Assembly: GCA_030668345.1 (NCBI GenBank)
Contig: DAOUUD010000011.1
Location: 1-19,207 of the forward strand
DNA length: 19,207 nt
Reading direction: 5' to 3'
Origin: Candidatus Cloacimonadota bacterium
GTDB lineage: Bacteria > Cloacimonadota > Cloacimonadia > Cloacimonadales > TCS61
Both the position numbers and the translations under genes were made by a program. Position 1 is the stretch's first letter; each line of letters opens with the position of its first letter. This document shows, piece after piece, positions 7,754 through 14,619 of the stretch. The notes under the pieces were generated by a model. It worked only from the letters and a program-made list of their open reading frames with translations, searched no databases and had not been told where the DNA came from.

Positions 7754-10222
7754 TCATTTTAAAAGCAAACATTTTCTAGCTGCTTCTATTTTTCCGTTAA
7801 TCTTTAACTTATACAGATACAAACCTGAACTTACCGAATTTCCAAATTTATCGTCACCATTCCAGATGATTGAATGAAAACCTTTTCCAAATTCATTTTG
7901 AGCTATAGTTTTGATTTTTTGTCCTTTTATGTTGAAAATAGAAATGTTAATTTCAGAATCATTTTGGATTGAAAACTCAATTGTTGTGGATGGATTAAAA
8001 GGATTGGGGTAATTTCTTAGATCACTATGTATAAATATCAAATTATTATCATCAATGTCGCTATTGATTTGTAGATTCTCATACCAAGCAATTTTATCAT
8101 CAAAATAAGAAGCAGAAAGCACGTCCATATCTCCATCACTATCCACATCAATTGCAAAGACTGATCTAGCACCATCTGCGCTTTCTGTGATTGTATGAGA
8201 ACTAAAATTCTCATCTCCGTTATTTTCATGCCAGGCGATTTTATCATCAATAACTGAAGCGGAAAGAACATCAATATCTCCATCATTGTCCACATCAATT
8301 GCAAATACTGACTCAGGGCCATCTGCACTTGTTGTAATAATATTTATACTGAAATTTTCATCTCCATCGTTCTCGTACAATACAATATTATCATCAGTAT
8401 AAGATGCTGAAAGAACATCAATATCCCCGTCATTTTCAATATCAATTGCATAAACTGATCTGGCACTCTGCGCATTTGCATTAATGATATGGATACTGAA
8501 ATTCTCATTTCCATCATTTTCGTACCAGGTTATTTTGTTATCAGGATAAGCAGTGGCAGAAAGAACATCCATATCTCCATCACTATCCACATCAATTGCA
8601 AATACTGAAAATGCGTGATCTGCGGAAGTAGTGACTATATGTTGATTGAAGTTTTCTTCTCCATCGTTCTCAAACCACGCAATTTTATCATCAGCACTAG
8701 AAGCTGAGAGTACATCCACATCGCCGTCATTATCTAAGTCAATAGCATAGACTGAATGTGCCCCATCTGCATTTGCTGTTATTGTATGGGCACTAAAATT
8801 TTCATCTCCATCATTCTCATACCAAACTATTTTACAATTATAAAAAGACGCAGAAAGTACATCTATATCTCCATCATCATCAAGATCAATTGCAAATACT
8901 GATAGTGCTCCATCAGCACTTTTAGTGATTGTATGAGAACTAAAATTCTCGTCATTAATGTTCTCATACCAGGCAATTTTATCATCCGCAAAAGAAGCTG
9001 ACAGAACATCCATATCACCATCACTGTCCACATCAATGGCAAAAACTGATCTGGCATCATCTGCACATGTTGTGATGACATTTTCACAGAAATTCCCATC
9101 GCCGACATTTTCACACAAAGATATTTCACCCCAAGAAGCTGATAATATATCGATAGTATCATCGTCATTAACATCAGTTGCATAAACTGCTCTTAAGCCT
9201 ATCGTATTTGATTTGATTATATTTGAACTAAAGTTCTCATATCCATCATTCTCGTGCCAGTAAAGTTTTTCATATGAAGTTGAGATCACGTCCATATCCC
9301 CATCACCATCCAAATCTGCTGCAAATACTGAAGTCGCACCATCAATACTTGTAGCGATTACATGTGCGCTGAAGTTCTCATTTCCATCATTCTCGTACCA
9401 CACAACTCCAACATAGATATTGGAATTAAATCCCGAAGATGCTGACAGGACATCAATATCTCCATCGTTATCAATATCAATAGTATAAACTGATGATGCA
9501 TAATCTGTACTGGTTGTGATTATATGCTCGTTGAAGTTCTCATTCCCATCGTTTTCATACCACGATATTCCGCCATAAGAAGATGAGAGTACATCCATAT
9601 CACCATCGCCATCAACATCAGTAGCATAGACTGATGTTGCGTAATCTGCATTCATTGTTATAATATGTTCGCTGAAATTTCCAAATCCATCATTCTCATA
9701 CCAACCGATTTTATCGTCTTCAAAAGAAGCGGAAAGAACATCCACATCTCCGTCGTCGTCCACATCAGTAGCATAAACTGATGTGGCACCATTAGCGTTT
9801 GTAGTTATTAAATGAGTACTAAAATTTTCTTCTCCGTCGTTTTCATACCAAGCAACTGCACTATTAGTATAAGGATAATTTCCCGAATATGCTGAAAGCA
9901 CATCAATATCTCCATCACCATCTAAATCAGCAGCATTGACTGACATGGCGCGTATCGCACTTGTAGTTATGGTATGTATACTAAAATATTCATCTCCATT
10001 GTTCTCATACCAGGCTATTTTACTATCCCATTGAGAAGCTGAAAGTACGTCCATATCACCATCACTGTCTATATCGACAGAATATACTGATGTAGCTCCA
10101 TAAGCTGCAAGTTCACCACCAACTATTGTGTGAGTTTCGAATTCAATTTCTTGAGAATGTATTTTTAAACTTAGAAAAAATATTATTAACAAAAGAAAAC
10201 AGAAAATTTCTCCTTTTCTCAT
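7754..10222 (-). CDS. Secreted FG-GAP/VCBS-repeat protein with C-terminal sorting domain
   Basis: The 822-residue protein begins with a signal peptide (hydrophobic 7-20, probable cleavage near HSQ at 23). Fourteen tandem units of about 49 residues follow (about 43-716), each built as SVxAxDxDxDGDxDVLSAS, KIAWYEN, ENFSxHxITTSADGA. The Asp-rich loop is a probable Ca2+ site, and such arrays usually fold as beta-propellers. Unit 7 is degenerate (NDDDTID and four Cys). The C-terminal ~80 residues form a FlgD-type Ig-like sorting domain, starting YPNPFNPSTTIEFSI and ending RKCLLLK. The protein is therefore probably exported and surface-attached or released; a ligand-binding or adhesive role is inference. 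A strong Shine-Dalgarno (GAAGGAGG, 7-nt spacing) supports the start. The gene stands alone, converging on the tRNA. Confidence 0.88.
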   Translation of the reverse strand: MRKGEIFCFLLLIIFFLSLKIHSQEIEFETHTIVGGELAAYGATSVYSVDIDSDGDMDVLSASQWDSKIAWYENNGDEYFSIHTITTSAIRAMSVNAADLDGDGDIDVLSAYSGNYPYTNSAVAWYENDGEENFSTHLITTNANGATSVYATDVDDDGDVDVLSASFEDDKIGWYENDGFGNFSEHIITMNADYATSVYATDVDGDGDMDVLSSSYGGISWYENDGNENFNEHIITTSTDYASSVYTIDIDNDGDIDVLSASSGFNSNIYVGVVWYENDGNENFSAHVIATSIDGATSVFAADLDGDGDMDVISTSYEKLYWHENDGYENFSSNIIKSNTIGLRAVYATDVNDDDTIDILSASWGEISLCENVGDGNFCENVITTCADDARSVFAIDVDSDGDMDVLSASFADDKIAWYENINDENFSSHTITKSADGALSVFAIDLDDDGDIDVLSASFYNCKIVWYENDGDENFSAHTITANADGAHSVYAIDLDNDGDVDVLSASSADDKIAWFENDGEENFNQHIVTTSADHAFSVFAIDVDSDGDMDVLSATAYPDNKITWYENDGNENFSIHIINANAQSARSVYAIDIENDGDIDVLSASYTDDNIVLYENDGDENFSINIITTSADGPESVFAIDVDNDGDIDVLSASVIDDKIAWHENNGDENFSSHTITESADGARSVFAIDVDSDGDMDVLSASYFDDKIAWYENLQINSDIDDNNLIFIHSDLRNYPNPFNPSTTIEFSIQNDSEINISIFNIKGQKIKTIAQNEFGKGFHSIIWNGDDKFGNSVSSGLYLYKLKINGKIEAARKCLLLK
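8075..10096 (-). repeat. Tandem array of 14 coding repeats, about 147 nt each
   Basis: The array encodes the 14 FG-GAP/VCBS units of the secreted protein, and most units are 138-165 nt long. Some copies remain very similar in DNA: 8187-8212 and 8925-8950 are an identical 26-mer lying five units apart. Insertions in the loop between DVLSAS and WYEN (units 2 and 5 carry extra residues) account for the length variation. Confidence 0.85.
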
Positions 10223-10858
10223 GATACTTCCTCCTTCAATCTCTTAGTTTAATAGTTGCTGCTAATGTGTGTCCCCGACCAAGGTCGTGGATATTTACTT
10301 TAGATTTCCAAAAAAGGTCGGGGATACTCCCGATTTGGGAGTATATATGACTTTTTCTAATTTTGCCATCTTCAATCTCATATCATCCAAATAACCCATT
10401 TTTCATGCCTTGTTGAATACACAAACGAAACTGCTTTTTGGAGTTATTTCTGTCAAAGGAAAAATATTTTACACTACCCGGAAACCCACGAATTAATTCG
10501 TGGGATTAAGCGAACAACAGCTCGGTGAGTTAGCACCCACCCTACAGTTGCAGAAAAAATATAGAAGTAGATTTCCGAAGCAATTTGAATAGTAGTGCAA
10601 TCCAGTTGACAGAATATAATATTGCAAAAAAGTATGAGCCGTAAATTTAAAAAATTATTGTCGAAAAGGGTTCTGAAAAATGAAAATTGTGCGTCTTTCT
10701 GAGGAAAACTTACAAAGGCAAACCTTCGAAGAATCCGTCTTAGCCGGACAAGGTCTCATTATAAGCGGAGATCCTTCAAGGGCAATAGCAAGTAGAATTC
10801 TTTAGGATGACAAAAACACTTTATTTTGCAGAATCCTTTTAATGGAAAGAAAAGGATA
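10223..10858 (+). repeat. Intergenic mosaic of palindromic repeats between divergent genes
   Basis: No convincing gene lies here. Several palindromes do. TCCCCGACC at 10272-10280 pairs with GGTCGGGGA at 10316-10324, and inside the first arm CGACC-AA-GGTCG (10276-10287) forms its own small hairpin. ATACTCCC/GGGAGTAT forms a perfect 8-bp hairpin at 10324-10344. CCCACGAATT/AATTCGTGGG at 10485-10504 is a perfect 20-nt palindrome, followed by GGTG/CACC at 10524-10537. A fourth block at about 10700-10840 (AAGGCAAACCTTCGAAG, then GGAGATCCTT and AGGATGACAAAAACAC) has the look of another dispersed unit. TTGACA at 10606-10611 is a possible -35 for the downstream gene, but no convincing -10 follows at normal spacing. 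The short frame at 10680-10805 is treated as repeat, not gene. Confidence 0.6.
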
Positions 10859-11842
10859 ATGAAAAAGAAATACAGGTGTTTTGCACTTTTCTCGGGTGGA
10901 TTGGACAGCATGCTCGCTGTGCTTCACATGAGCGAACTTGGCTTTAAAGTGCTTCCAATTTTCTTTAAAAGTTTATTTTTTGGACCTGAGAATGCATCAA
11001 AGGCGGCAGGGCAGATAGGTTTTGAACTGATCGTTCACGATATATCGGAAAAACATCTGGAAATGTTGAAAAATCCACGTTATGGTTTTGGTAAGAACAT
11101 GAATCCGTGCATAGATTGTCATGGTTTGATGTTCAGGGAAGCTGCACAATTGATGGAGCAATACAAGATCGATTTTATCATCTCCGGTGAAGTATTGGGT
11201 CAAAGACCCATGAGCCAGCGTCGCGATGCCCTGAACGCTGTGGGAAAATTAAGCCAGATCAAGGATCTGCTGGTTCGTCCGCTTTCTCAGAAACTACTTA
11301 CCGATACCCTTCCCATACGCGAAGGTTGGGTAAAAAAAGAAGAGATGCTGGATATCCAGGGCAGGGGAAGATACCGTCAAATAGAAATGGCAAAAAAATA
11401 TGGGATAACATTTTATCAGAATCCCGGGGGCGGTTGCCTGCTTACAGATGCCGGCTATTCACGGCGCCTTAGAGACCTGATGGATCTCGATATGATGGAG
11501 ATGAAATTCATTGAATTCCTGAAGACCGGCAGGCATTTCCGGATAAGTAATAATTTGAAGATAATAGTTGGCAGGAATGAAAAGGATAATGACGCTCTCA
11601 CCAACCTGGCAGTGGATGAGATAGTGTTGCAAGCGAAAGATTTTCCCGGACCTTTAGGAATATTAAATTCAATAATATTACCTGCCGAAGAAGATATCAA
11701 GATCGCAGCTTCACTGCTTCTGCGTTATTGTAACAAAGCTCCCGAAACAGCGACAGTGGTTTATGGGATAAAATTTCAATTGCAAATTGCAGTAGAAGTT
11801 AAGAAAATGTCATCAGAAAAGGTGGAGGAATATCTGATTTAG
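10859..11842 (+). CDS. ThiI/MnmA-like PP-loop ATPase with NFACT-R-like C-terminal domain (predicted tRNA thiolation)
   Basis: The 327-residue cytoplasmic protein opens with a PP-loop, FSGGLDSMLA (S12-S17), which adenylates a substrate in ThiI, MnmA and related enzymes. NPCIDCHG (C84, C87) resembles the NPC-x2-C segment of MnmA. GEVLGQRPMSQRRDAL follows at 110-125, and PGGGCLLTD places a third Cys at 193. The C-terminal part (about 225-320), with RHFRI, IIVGRNEKDNDALTNLA and AKDFPGPLGIL, resembles the NFACT-R RNA-binding domain (VGKN..QND.L..A, HakD.PGsH). The whole therefore looks like an RNA-thiolating enzyme with an RNA-binding tail; the modified base is unknown. A frame extending to a TTG at 10826 would start inside a repeat element, so I chose the ATG at 10859. 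The stop overlaps the ribosome-binding site of the next gene. Confidence 0.75.
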   Translation: MKKKYRCFALFSGGLDSMLAVLHMSELGFKVLPIFFKSLFFGPENASKAAGQIGFELIVHDISEKHLEMLKNPRYGFGKNMNPCIDCHGLMFREAAQLMEQYKIDFIISGEVLGQRPMSQRRDALNAVGKLSQIKDLLVRPLSQKLLTDTLPIREGWVKKEEMLDIQGRGRYRQIEMAKKYGITFYQNPGGGCLLTDAGYSRRLRDLMDLDMMEMKFIEFLKTGRHFRISNNLKIIVGRNEKDNDALTNLAVDEIVLQAKDFPGPLGILNSIILPAEEDIKIAASLLLRYCNKAPETATVVYGIKFQLQIAVEVKKMSSEKVEEYLI

Positions 11843-11850
11843 GTGATTTT

Positions 11851-12489
11851 ATGAAATATAAAGTGTATAATGTCCTTCCCGAATTCGGCACGAATACTTA
11901 CCTTGTGTGGGATGAAAACTCACGGCAGGCAATGATGATCGATCCGGCTGCACCGGATAGAATTCTGCTCGAAGAGATCAAAAACCTGAAATTAGATTTG
12001 AAATACATAATTAATACTCACGGACATGGCGACCATATTGCGGGAAATCAACTTATCAAAGATAGTTTTCCTGCTCCGCTCTGTATTCATGAAACCGACG
12101 CTGCAAAACTTACGGATGTCAAACTGAATCTGAGTGAATTTTGGAATACCGATATCGTTTCACCACCTGCAGATGTTCTCTTGGAAGATGGAAATATGAT
12201 CACTCTTGGCAGCTATGAAGTCACTGTTATTCACACTCCCGGGCATACTCAGGGTGGTATTTGCCTGCTGGTAGAAGGACTTTTGTTTTCGGGAGACTCT
12301 CTTTTTTCGAAAGGGATCGGTCGCACAGATCTTCCGGGTGGAAATTATGAAATGCTGGTATCCTCGATTAAAGATAAGCTATTTAAGCTATCCGATGAAA
12401 CGATAGTTCTACCCGGTCATGGACCGGAAACCACTATTAAGAAAGAGAAGAGAGAGAATCCTTTTGTTGGTTTAGATGCAAGATTTTAG
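11851..12489 (+). CDS. Metallo-beta-lactamase-fold hydrolase (glyoxalase II-like)
   Basis: The 212-residue cytoplasmic protein has the full metal-binding set: THGHGDH at 56-62 (H57, H59, D61, H62), HTPGHTQGG with H132, FSGDSLF with D149 and LPGHGPET with H190. GIGRTDLPGG at 155-164 is typical of the hydroxyacylglutathione hydrolase-like and persulfide dioxygenase-like branch. Known members cleave thioesters or oxidise persulfides. The protein lacks the long C-terminal domain of classical glyoxalase II, so the substrate is open. Its Shine-Dalgarno AGGTGA overlaps the stop of the preceding PP-loop gene 8 nt upstream, so the two are probably cotranslated; a link to sulfur chemistry is an inference from that pairing. 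Confidence 0.88.
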   Translation: MKYKVYNVLPEFGTNTYLVWDENSRQAMMIDPAAPDRILLEEIKNLKLDLKYIINTHGHGDHIAGNQLIKDSFPAPLCIHETDAAKLTDVKLNLSEFWNTDIVSPPADVLLEDGNMITLGSYEVTVIHTPGHTQGGICLLVEGLLFSGDSLFSKGIGRTDLPGGNYEMLVSSIKDKLFKLSDETIVLPGHGPETTIKKEKRENPFVGLDARF

Positions 12490-12546
12490 TTAATTCATGA
12501 ATTTAAATTTTCTCAGGAAAAAAGAGAGTTTTTCTACTTCATTTTT

Positions 12547-13647
12547 CTATTTTAATAACAGACATTTTCTGGTTTGAACAGGAATATTATCCACTCGAAG
12601 CTGGTAGAAGTAAATACCTGATGTAACCTGCAGACCTGTCTCATCAGTACCATCCCAAACAATTGAAGATTGAGAATTGAATATTGAAAATTGACGGATT
12701 TTCTGACCTTTCAAATTATAAATTATTAACTCAGTGTTTTTCTCAGTGTTCTCGGTGGTAAGACTAAAAGAAATCGTTGTTGCAAAACTGCGACCGGCTC
12801 CTGACGGTTTAAATGGATTCGGGTAATTATACAAATTGAATGATGAAAAAGATGTCTGGTTCTCATCTACTGAAACCGGATTCCATATCAAGTCCACGAA
12901 TTCCGGGTGATCTATGAAGGGATTGCGGTTCTCCTGGTAGAAGTAAACTTTATCATTGCGTTGGATCTCCCAATCATCCACAGGATCTTGCAGGTGCCAC
13001 TCCAGTAGTGTAGATTTCAAACCATGATAGGGTTGCCCGTTGGGTGAGGAAGGAATATAATCCACCATTTCCAGATCAGGTTCACCATTCTCACCTTCAT
13101 AACGCACTTCCATATAGAAGATCATTCTGGCTACATCACCTTTCACGGCATCGCGCGGTTCCCATGAATCTTCATCATGATAACATCCTGTAGGTCCATC
13201 ACCGTCGATATATTCCGTTCCGCCATTGTCGAAATCCAGGTTGCCCCGGGCAGAATTTACCGAAACATCTGTAGGACGTATATGATGAGCATCGGTTCCG
13301 GGTGGAGGATCGTTACCGAAGTTTCCATGCGATTTTGCCCATACATGCTCGCGGTTCCAGTCAGACGGATCTCCGCCAAATTCATCTTTTGGCAGGCTCC
13401 AGCCGGTATACAGCAGGATCACGTTATCCGAGTTATCCGGGTCTTCATCCGTATCTGGCAAGATATAATCACGCAGTGCATCATAAGAGTGGGCAATATG
13501 ATCTTTGATAATATCATACAGGGCAGCTTTTAATTCTTCTCCACTCAAACCCTCTGTACCATCGTAATAACCGGGAGGTATTTGTGCGAAAAGATTTAGT
13601 GTGTTTAAGGTTATGAATATTAATAATAATATTTTCATTTTATCCAT
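12547..13647 (-). CDS. Secreted endonuclease I family nuclease with C-terminal sorting domain
   Basis: The 366-residue protein has a signal peptide (hydrophobic 5-20, probable cleavage after LFA). The nuclease domain carries the endonuclease I (EndA/NucM) core: WNREHVWAKSHG near 105 with the beta-beta-alpha-metal His, then DAHHIRPTDVSVNSARGNLDF near 130-150. Such enzymes cut DNA non-specifically and are used to degrade extracellular DNA. After about 270 comes a FlgD-type Ig-like sorting domain, starting YPNPFKPSG and ending RKCLLLK, as in the protein at 7754-10222, so both probably use the same export or anchoring route. Two short tandem repeats interrupt this domain in frame (12662-12694 and 12730-12750). 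M4 (13638) is an equally possible start, since neither Met has a strong ribosome-binding site. Confidence 0.9.
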   Translation of the reverse strand: MDKMKILLLIFITLNTLNLFAQIPPGYYDGTEGLSGEELKAALYDIIKDHIAHSYDALRDYILPDTDEDPDNSDNVILLYTGWSLPKDEFGGDPSDWNREHVWAKSHGNFGNDPPPGTDAHHIRPTDVSVNSARGNLDFDNGGTEYIDGDGPTGCYHDEDSWEPRDAVKGDVARMIFYMEVRYEGENGEPDLEMVDYIPSSPNGQPYHGLKSTLLEWHLQDPVDDWEIQRNDKVYFYQENRNPFIDHPEFVDLIWNPVSVDENQTSFSSFNLYNYPNPFKPSGAGRSFATTISFSLTTENTEKNTELIIYNLKGQKIRQFSIFNSQSSIVWDGTDETGLQVTSGIYFYQLRVDNIPVQTRKCLLLK

Positions 13648-13671
13648 CCATTTATCTAATTCAATTTAAAC

Positions 13672-13698
13672 AAAATATTTTGAGTATATTTGTGTCAA
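13672..13698 (-). promoter_or_regulatory. Candidate promoter for the endonuclease gene
   Basis: On the minus strand a perfect TTGACA (13698-13693) is followed after 15 nt by TATTTT (13677-13672). The spacing is shorter than ideal and the -10 is only 4 of 6. It lies about 25 nt upstream of the endonuclease start. Confidence 0.35.
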
Positions 13699-13750
13699 AT
13701 GAAAATAGGTATCTCTCGGAATAATTTAGAATCATTTTATTCTTTTTCCA

Positions 13751-13772
13751 TTCCAACGCAGGAGCATTGGAA
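13751..13772 (+). repeat. Palindromic repeat unit, second locus of the 5919-5944 family
   Basis: TTCCAACGC, loop AGGA, GCATTGGAA forms a 9-bp stem with one mismatch. It shares the 15-mer TTCCAACGCAGGAGC with the reverse complement of the unit at 5919-5944, and the flank GGAACGAGAG also matches that unit's CTCGTTCC side. This is therefore a dispersed element in opposite orientation about 7.8 kb away. Confidence 0.75.
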
Positions 13773-13829
13773 CGAGAGGGTAGGTTAAATATTTATGAAT
13801 CAATCCGGTACTGAACAACAGTATGCGTT

Positions 13830-13883
13830 AACCTTGAAAAGGTCAACAACACACAAATTCTTGAGAGAGACCTTTTCAAGGTT
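13830..13883 (+). repeat. Perfect 15-bp inverted repeat
   Basis: AACCTTGAAAAGGTC at 13830-13844 and GACCTTTTCAAGGTT at 13869-13883 are exact reverse complements around a 24-nt loop. Each arm is itself nearly palindromic (ACCTT-GAA-AAGGT), so the structure can form one long or two short hairpins. The T-rich sequence after it is interrupted (TCTTTCTAC), so it is a weak terminator candidate; it may be another dispersed repeat. Confidence 0.7.
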
Positions 13884-13971
13884 TCTTTCTACATCGAAAA
13901 ACAGGCTTGTTTTATTGACACAAAATCCCGATCATCTTTTTTTGCTTTGAGTTAAAAAGAATTAAATTAAT

Positions 13972-14589
13972 ATGGATAATTTAAAGAAGAAGCGTGAGTT
14001 TTTCGAACTGAATTTAAAGCTGGAAATAAAACTTAATTTCCGTAAGGTTTACGGAAGCGATAACCCGGTTCACCTGGAGATTGGCAGTGGCAGGGGAGAA
14101 TTTCTTTTACATAAATCAGTTCAGCACCCCGATGTGAATTTCCTGGCGATAGAATTAAAGGAAAAGAGGATCAAAACGATCATTCGTCAGCTTGATCCTG
14201 AAATACATAAAAATGTTCGGGTAGCAAGGTTATTTGTAGATGATGCAATTACAGATTATATTCAAGAAGGATCATTCCAGAAGATCTATATTATCCATCC
14301 CGATCCGTGGCCCAAACGAAAGCACCATAAAAACAGGCTTATTCAGCATGGTTTTATAGACGTACTCTGGAAGATACTGAAATCGGGAGGATTTATCGAA
14401 ATTTCCACCGATCATAAAGAATATGCGAACTGGATCGTTCAACACTTCCGGGAAAGAAAGGATTTTGAGTCGGTTTATAATAAAGGATTTACTAAGAATC
14501 CCGAAGAAGAGCACATCGAAACATTTTTCGAGAAAAAGAAAAGAGAAGAAGGATTTGAACCTTTTTTTATGAAATACAGGAAGGTATAA
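13972..14589 (+). CDS. trmB: tRNA (guanine-N7-)-methyltransferase TrmB
   Basis: TrmB methylates G46 in the tRNA variable loop using S-adenosylmethionine. The 205-residue protein has the SAM-binding LEIGSGRGEF near residues 36-45, the acidic AIELKEKR near 60-68, and the diagnostic IIHPDPWPKRKHHKNRL near 104-120, which carries catalytic and tRNA-binding residues. FIEISTDHKEYANW near 142-155 completes the fold. The C-terminus (EGFEPFFMKYRK) matches the conserved TrmB end. It is the first gene of the forward block that continues to the window end, 30 nt before the dGTPase-like gene. Start choice rests on the first in-frame ATG and normal length, since no Shine-Dalgarno is visible. Confidence 0.95.
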   Translation: MDNLKKKREFFELNLKLEIKLNFRKVYGSDNPVHLEIGSGRGEFLLHKSVQHPDVNFLAIELKEKRIKTIIRQLDPEIHKNVRVARLFVDDAITDYIQEGSFQKIYIIHPDPWPKRKHHKNRLIQHGFIDVLWKILKSGGFIEISTDHKEYANWIVQHFRERKDFESVYNKGFTKNPEEEHIETFFEKKKREEGFEPFFMKYRKV

Positions 14590-14619
14590 CTATTTAACTA
14601 CAATGGAGTTGGAGAAATA

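Larger units (their letters stand above)
13648..13971. other. Intergenic region between the divergent endonuclease and trmB genes
   Basis: The 324 nt hold no credible gene. They contain a minus-strand promoter candidate (13672-13698), a palindromic repeat unit (13751-13772) and a 15-bp inverted repeat (13830-13883). A perfect -35 hexamer TTGACA at 13915-13920 points towards trmB, but only a T-run lies at the -10 distance. No Shine-Dalgarno sequence is visible before the trmB start. Confidence 0.6.

Noticed and set aside
8075..10096. Regularly spaced repeats as a possible CRISPR array
   Set aside because: The period is about 147 nt, the units are coding and divergent, and they translate to FG-GAP/VCBS repeats.
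10680..10805. Short open frame of 41 codons (MKIVRLSEENLQRQTFEES...) upstream of the PP-loop gene
   Set aside because: It lies in a block that looks like a dispersed palindromic repeat (AAGGCAAACCTTCGAAG, GGAGATCC, AGGATGACAAAAAC), has no clear ribosome-binding site, and its sequence suggests no known small protein.
10826..10858. TTG start giving 11 more residues to the PP-loop protein
   Set aside because: The extra codons lie inside the repeat-like block, and the fold begins right after the ATG at 10859.
12492..12503. AATTCATGAATT palindrome and short stem before a T-run between the convergent MBL and nuclease genes
   Set aside because: The AT-rich 12-mer is likely by chance, and the following stem is only about 4 bp, too weak for a terminator call.
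13915..13943. Promoter for trmB beginning at TTGACA
   Set aside because: The -35 is perfect, but only a poly-T stretch lies at the -10 distance, so no full promoter is supported.
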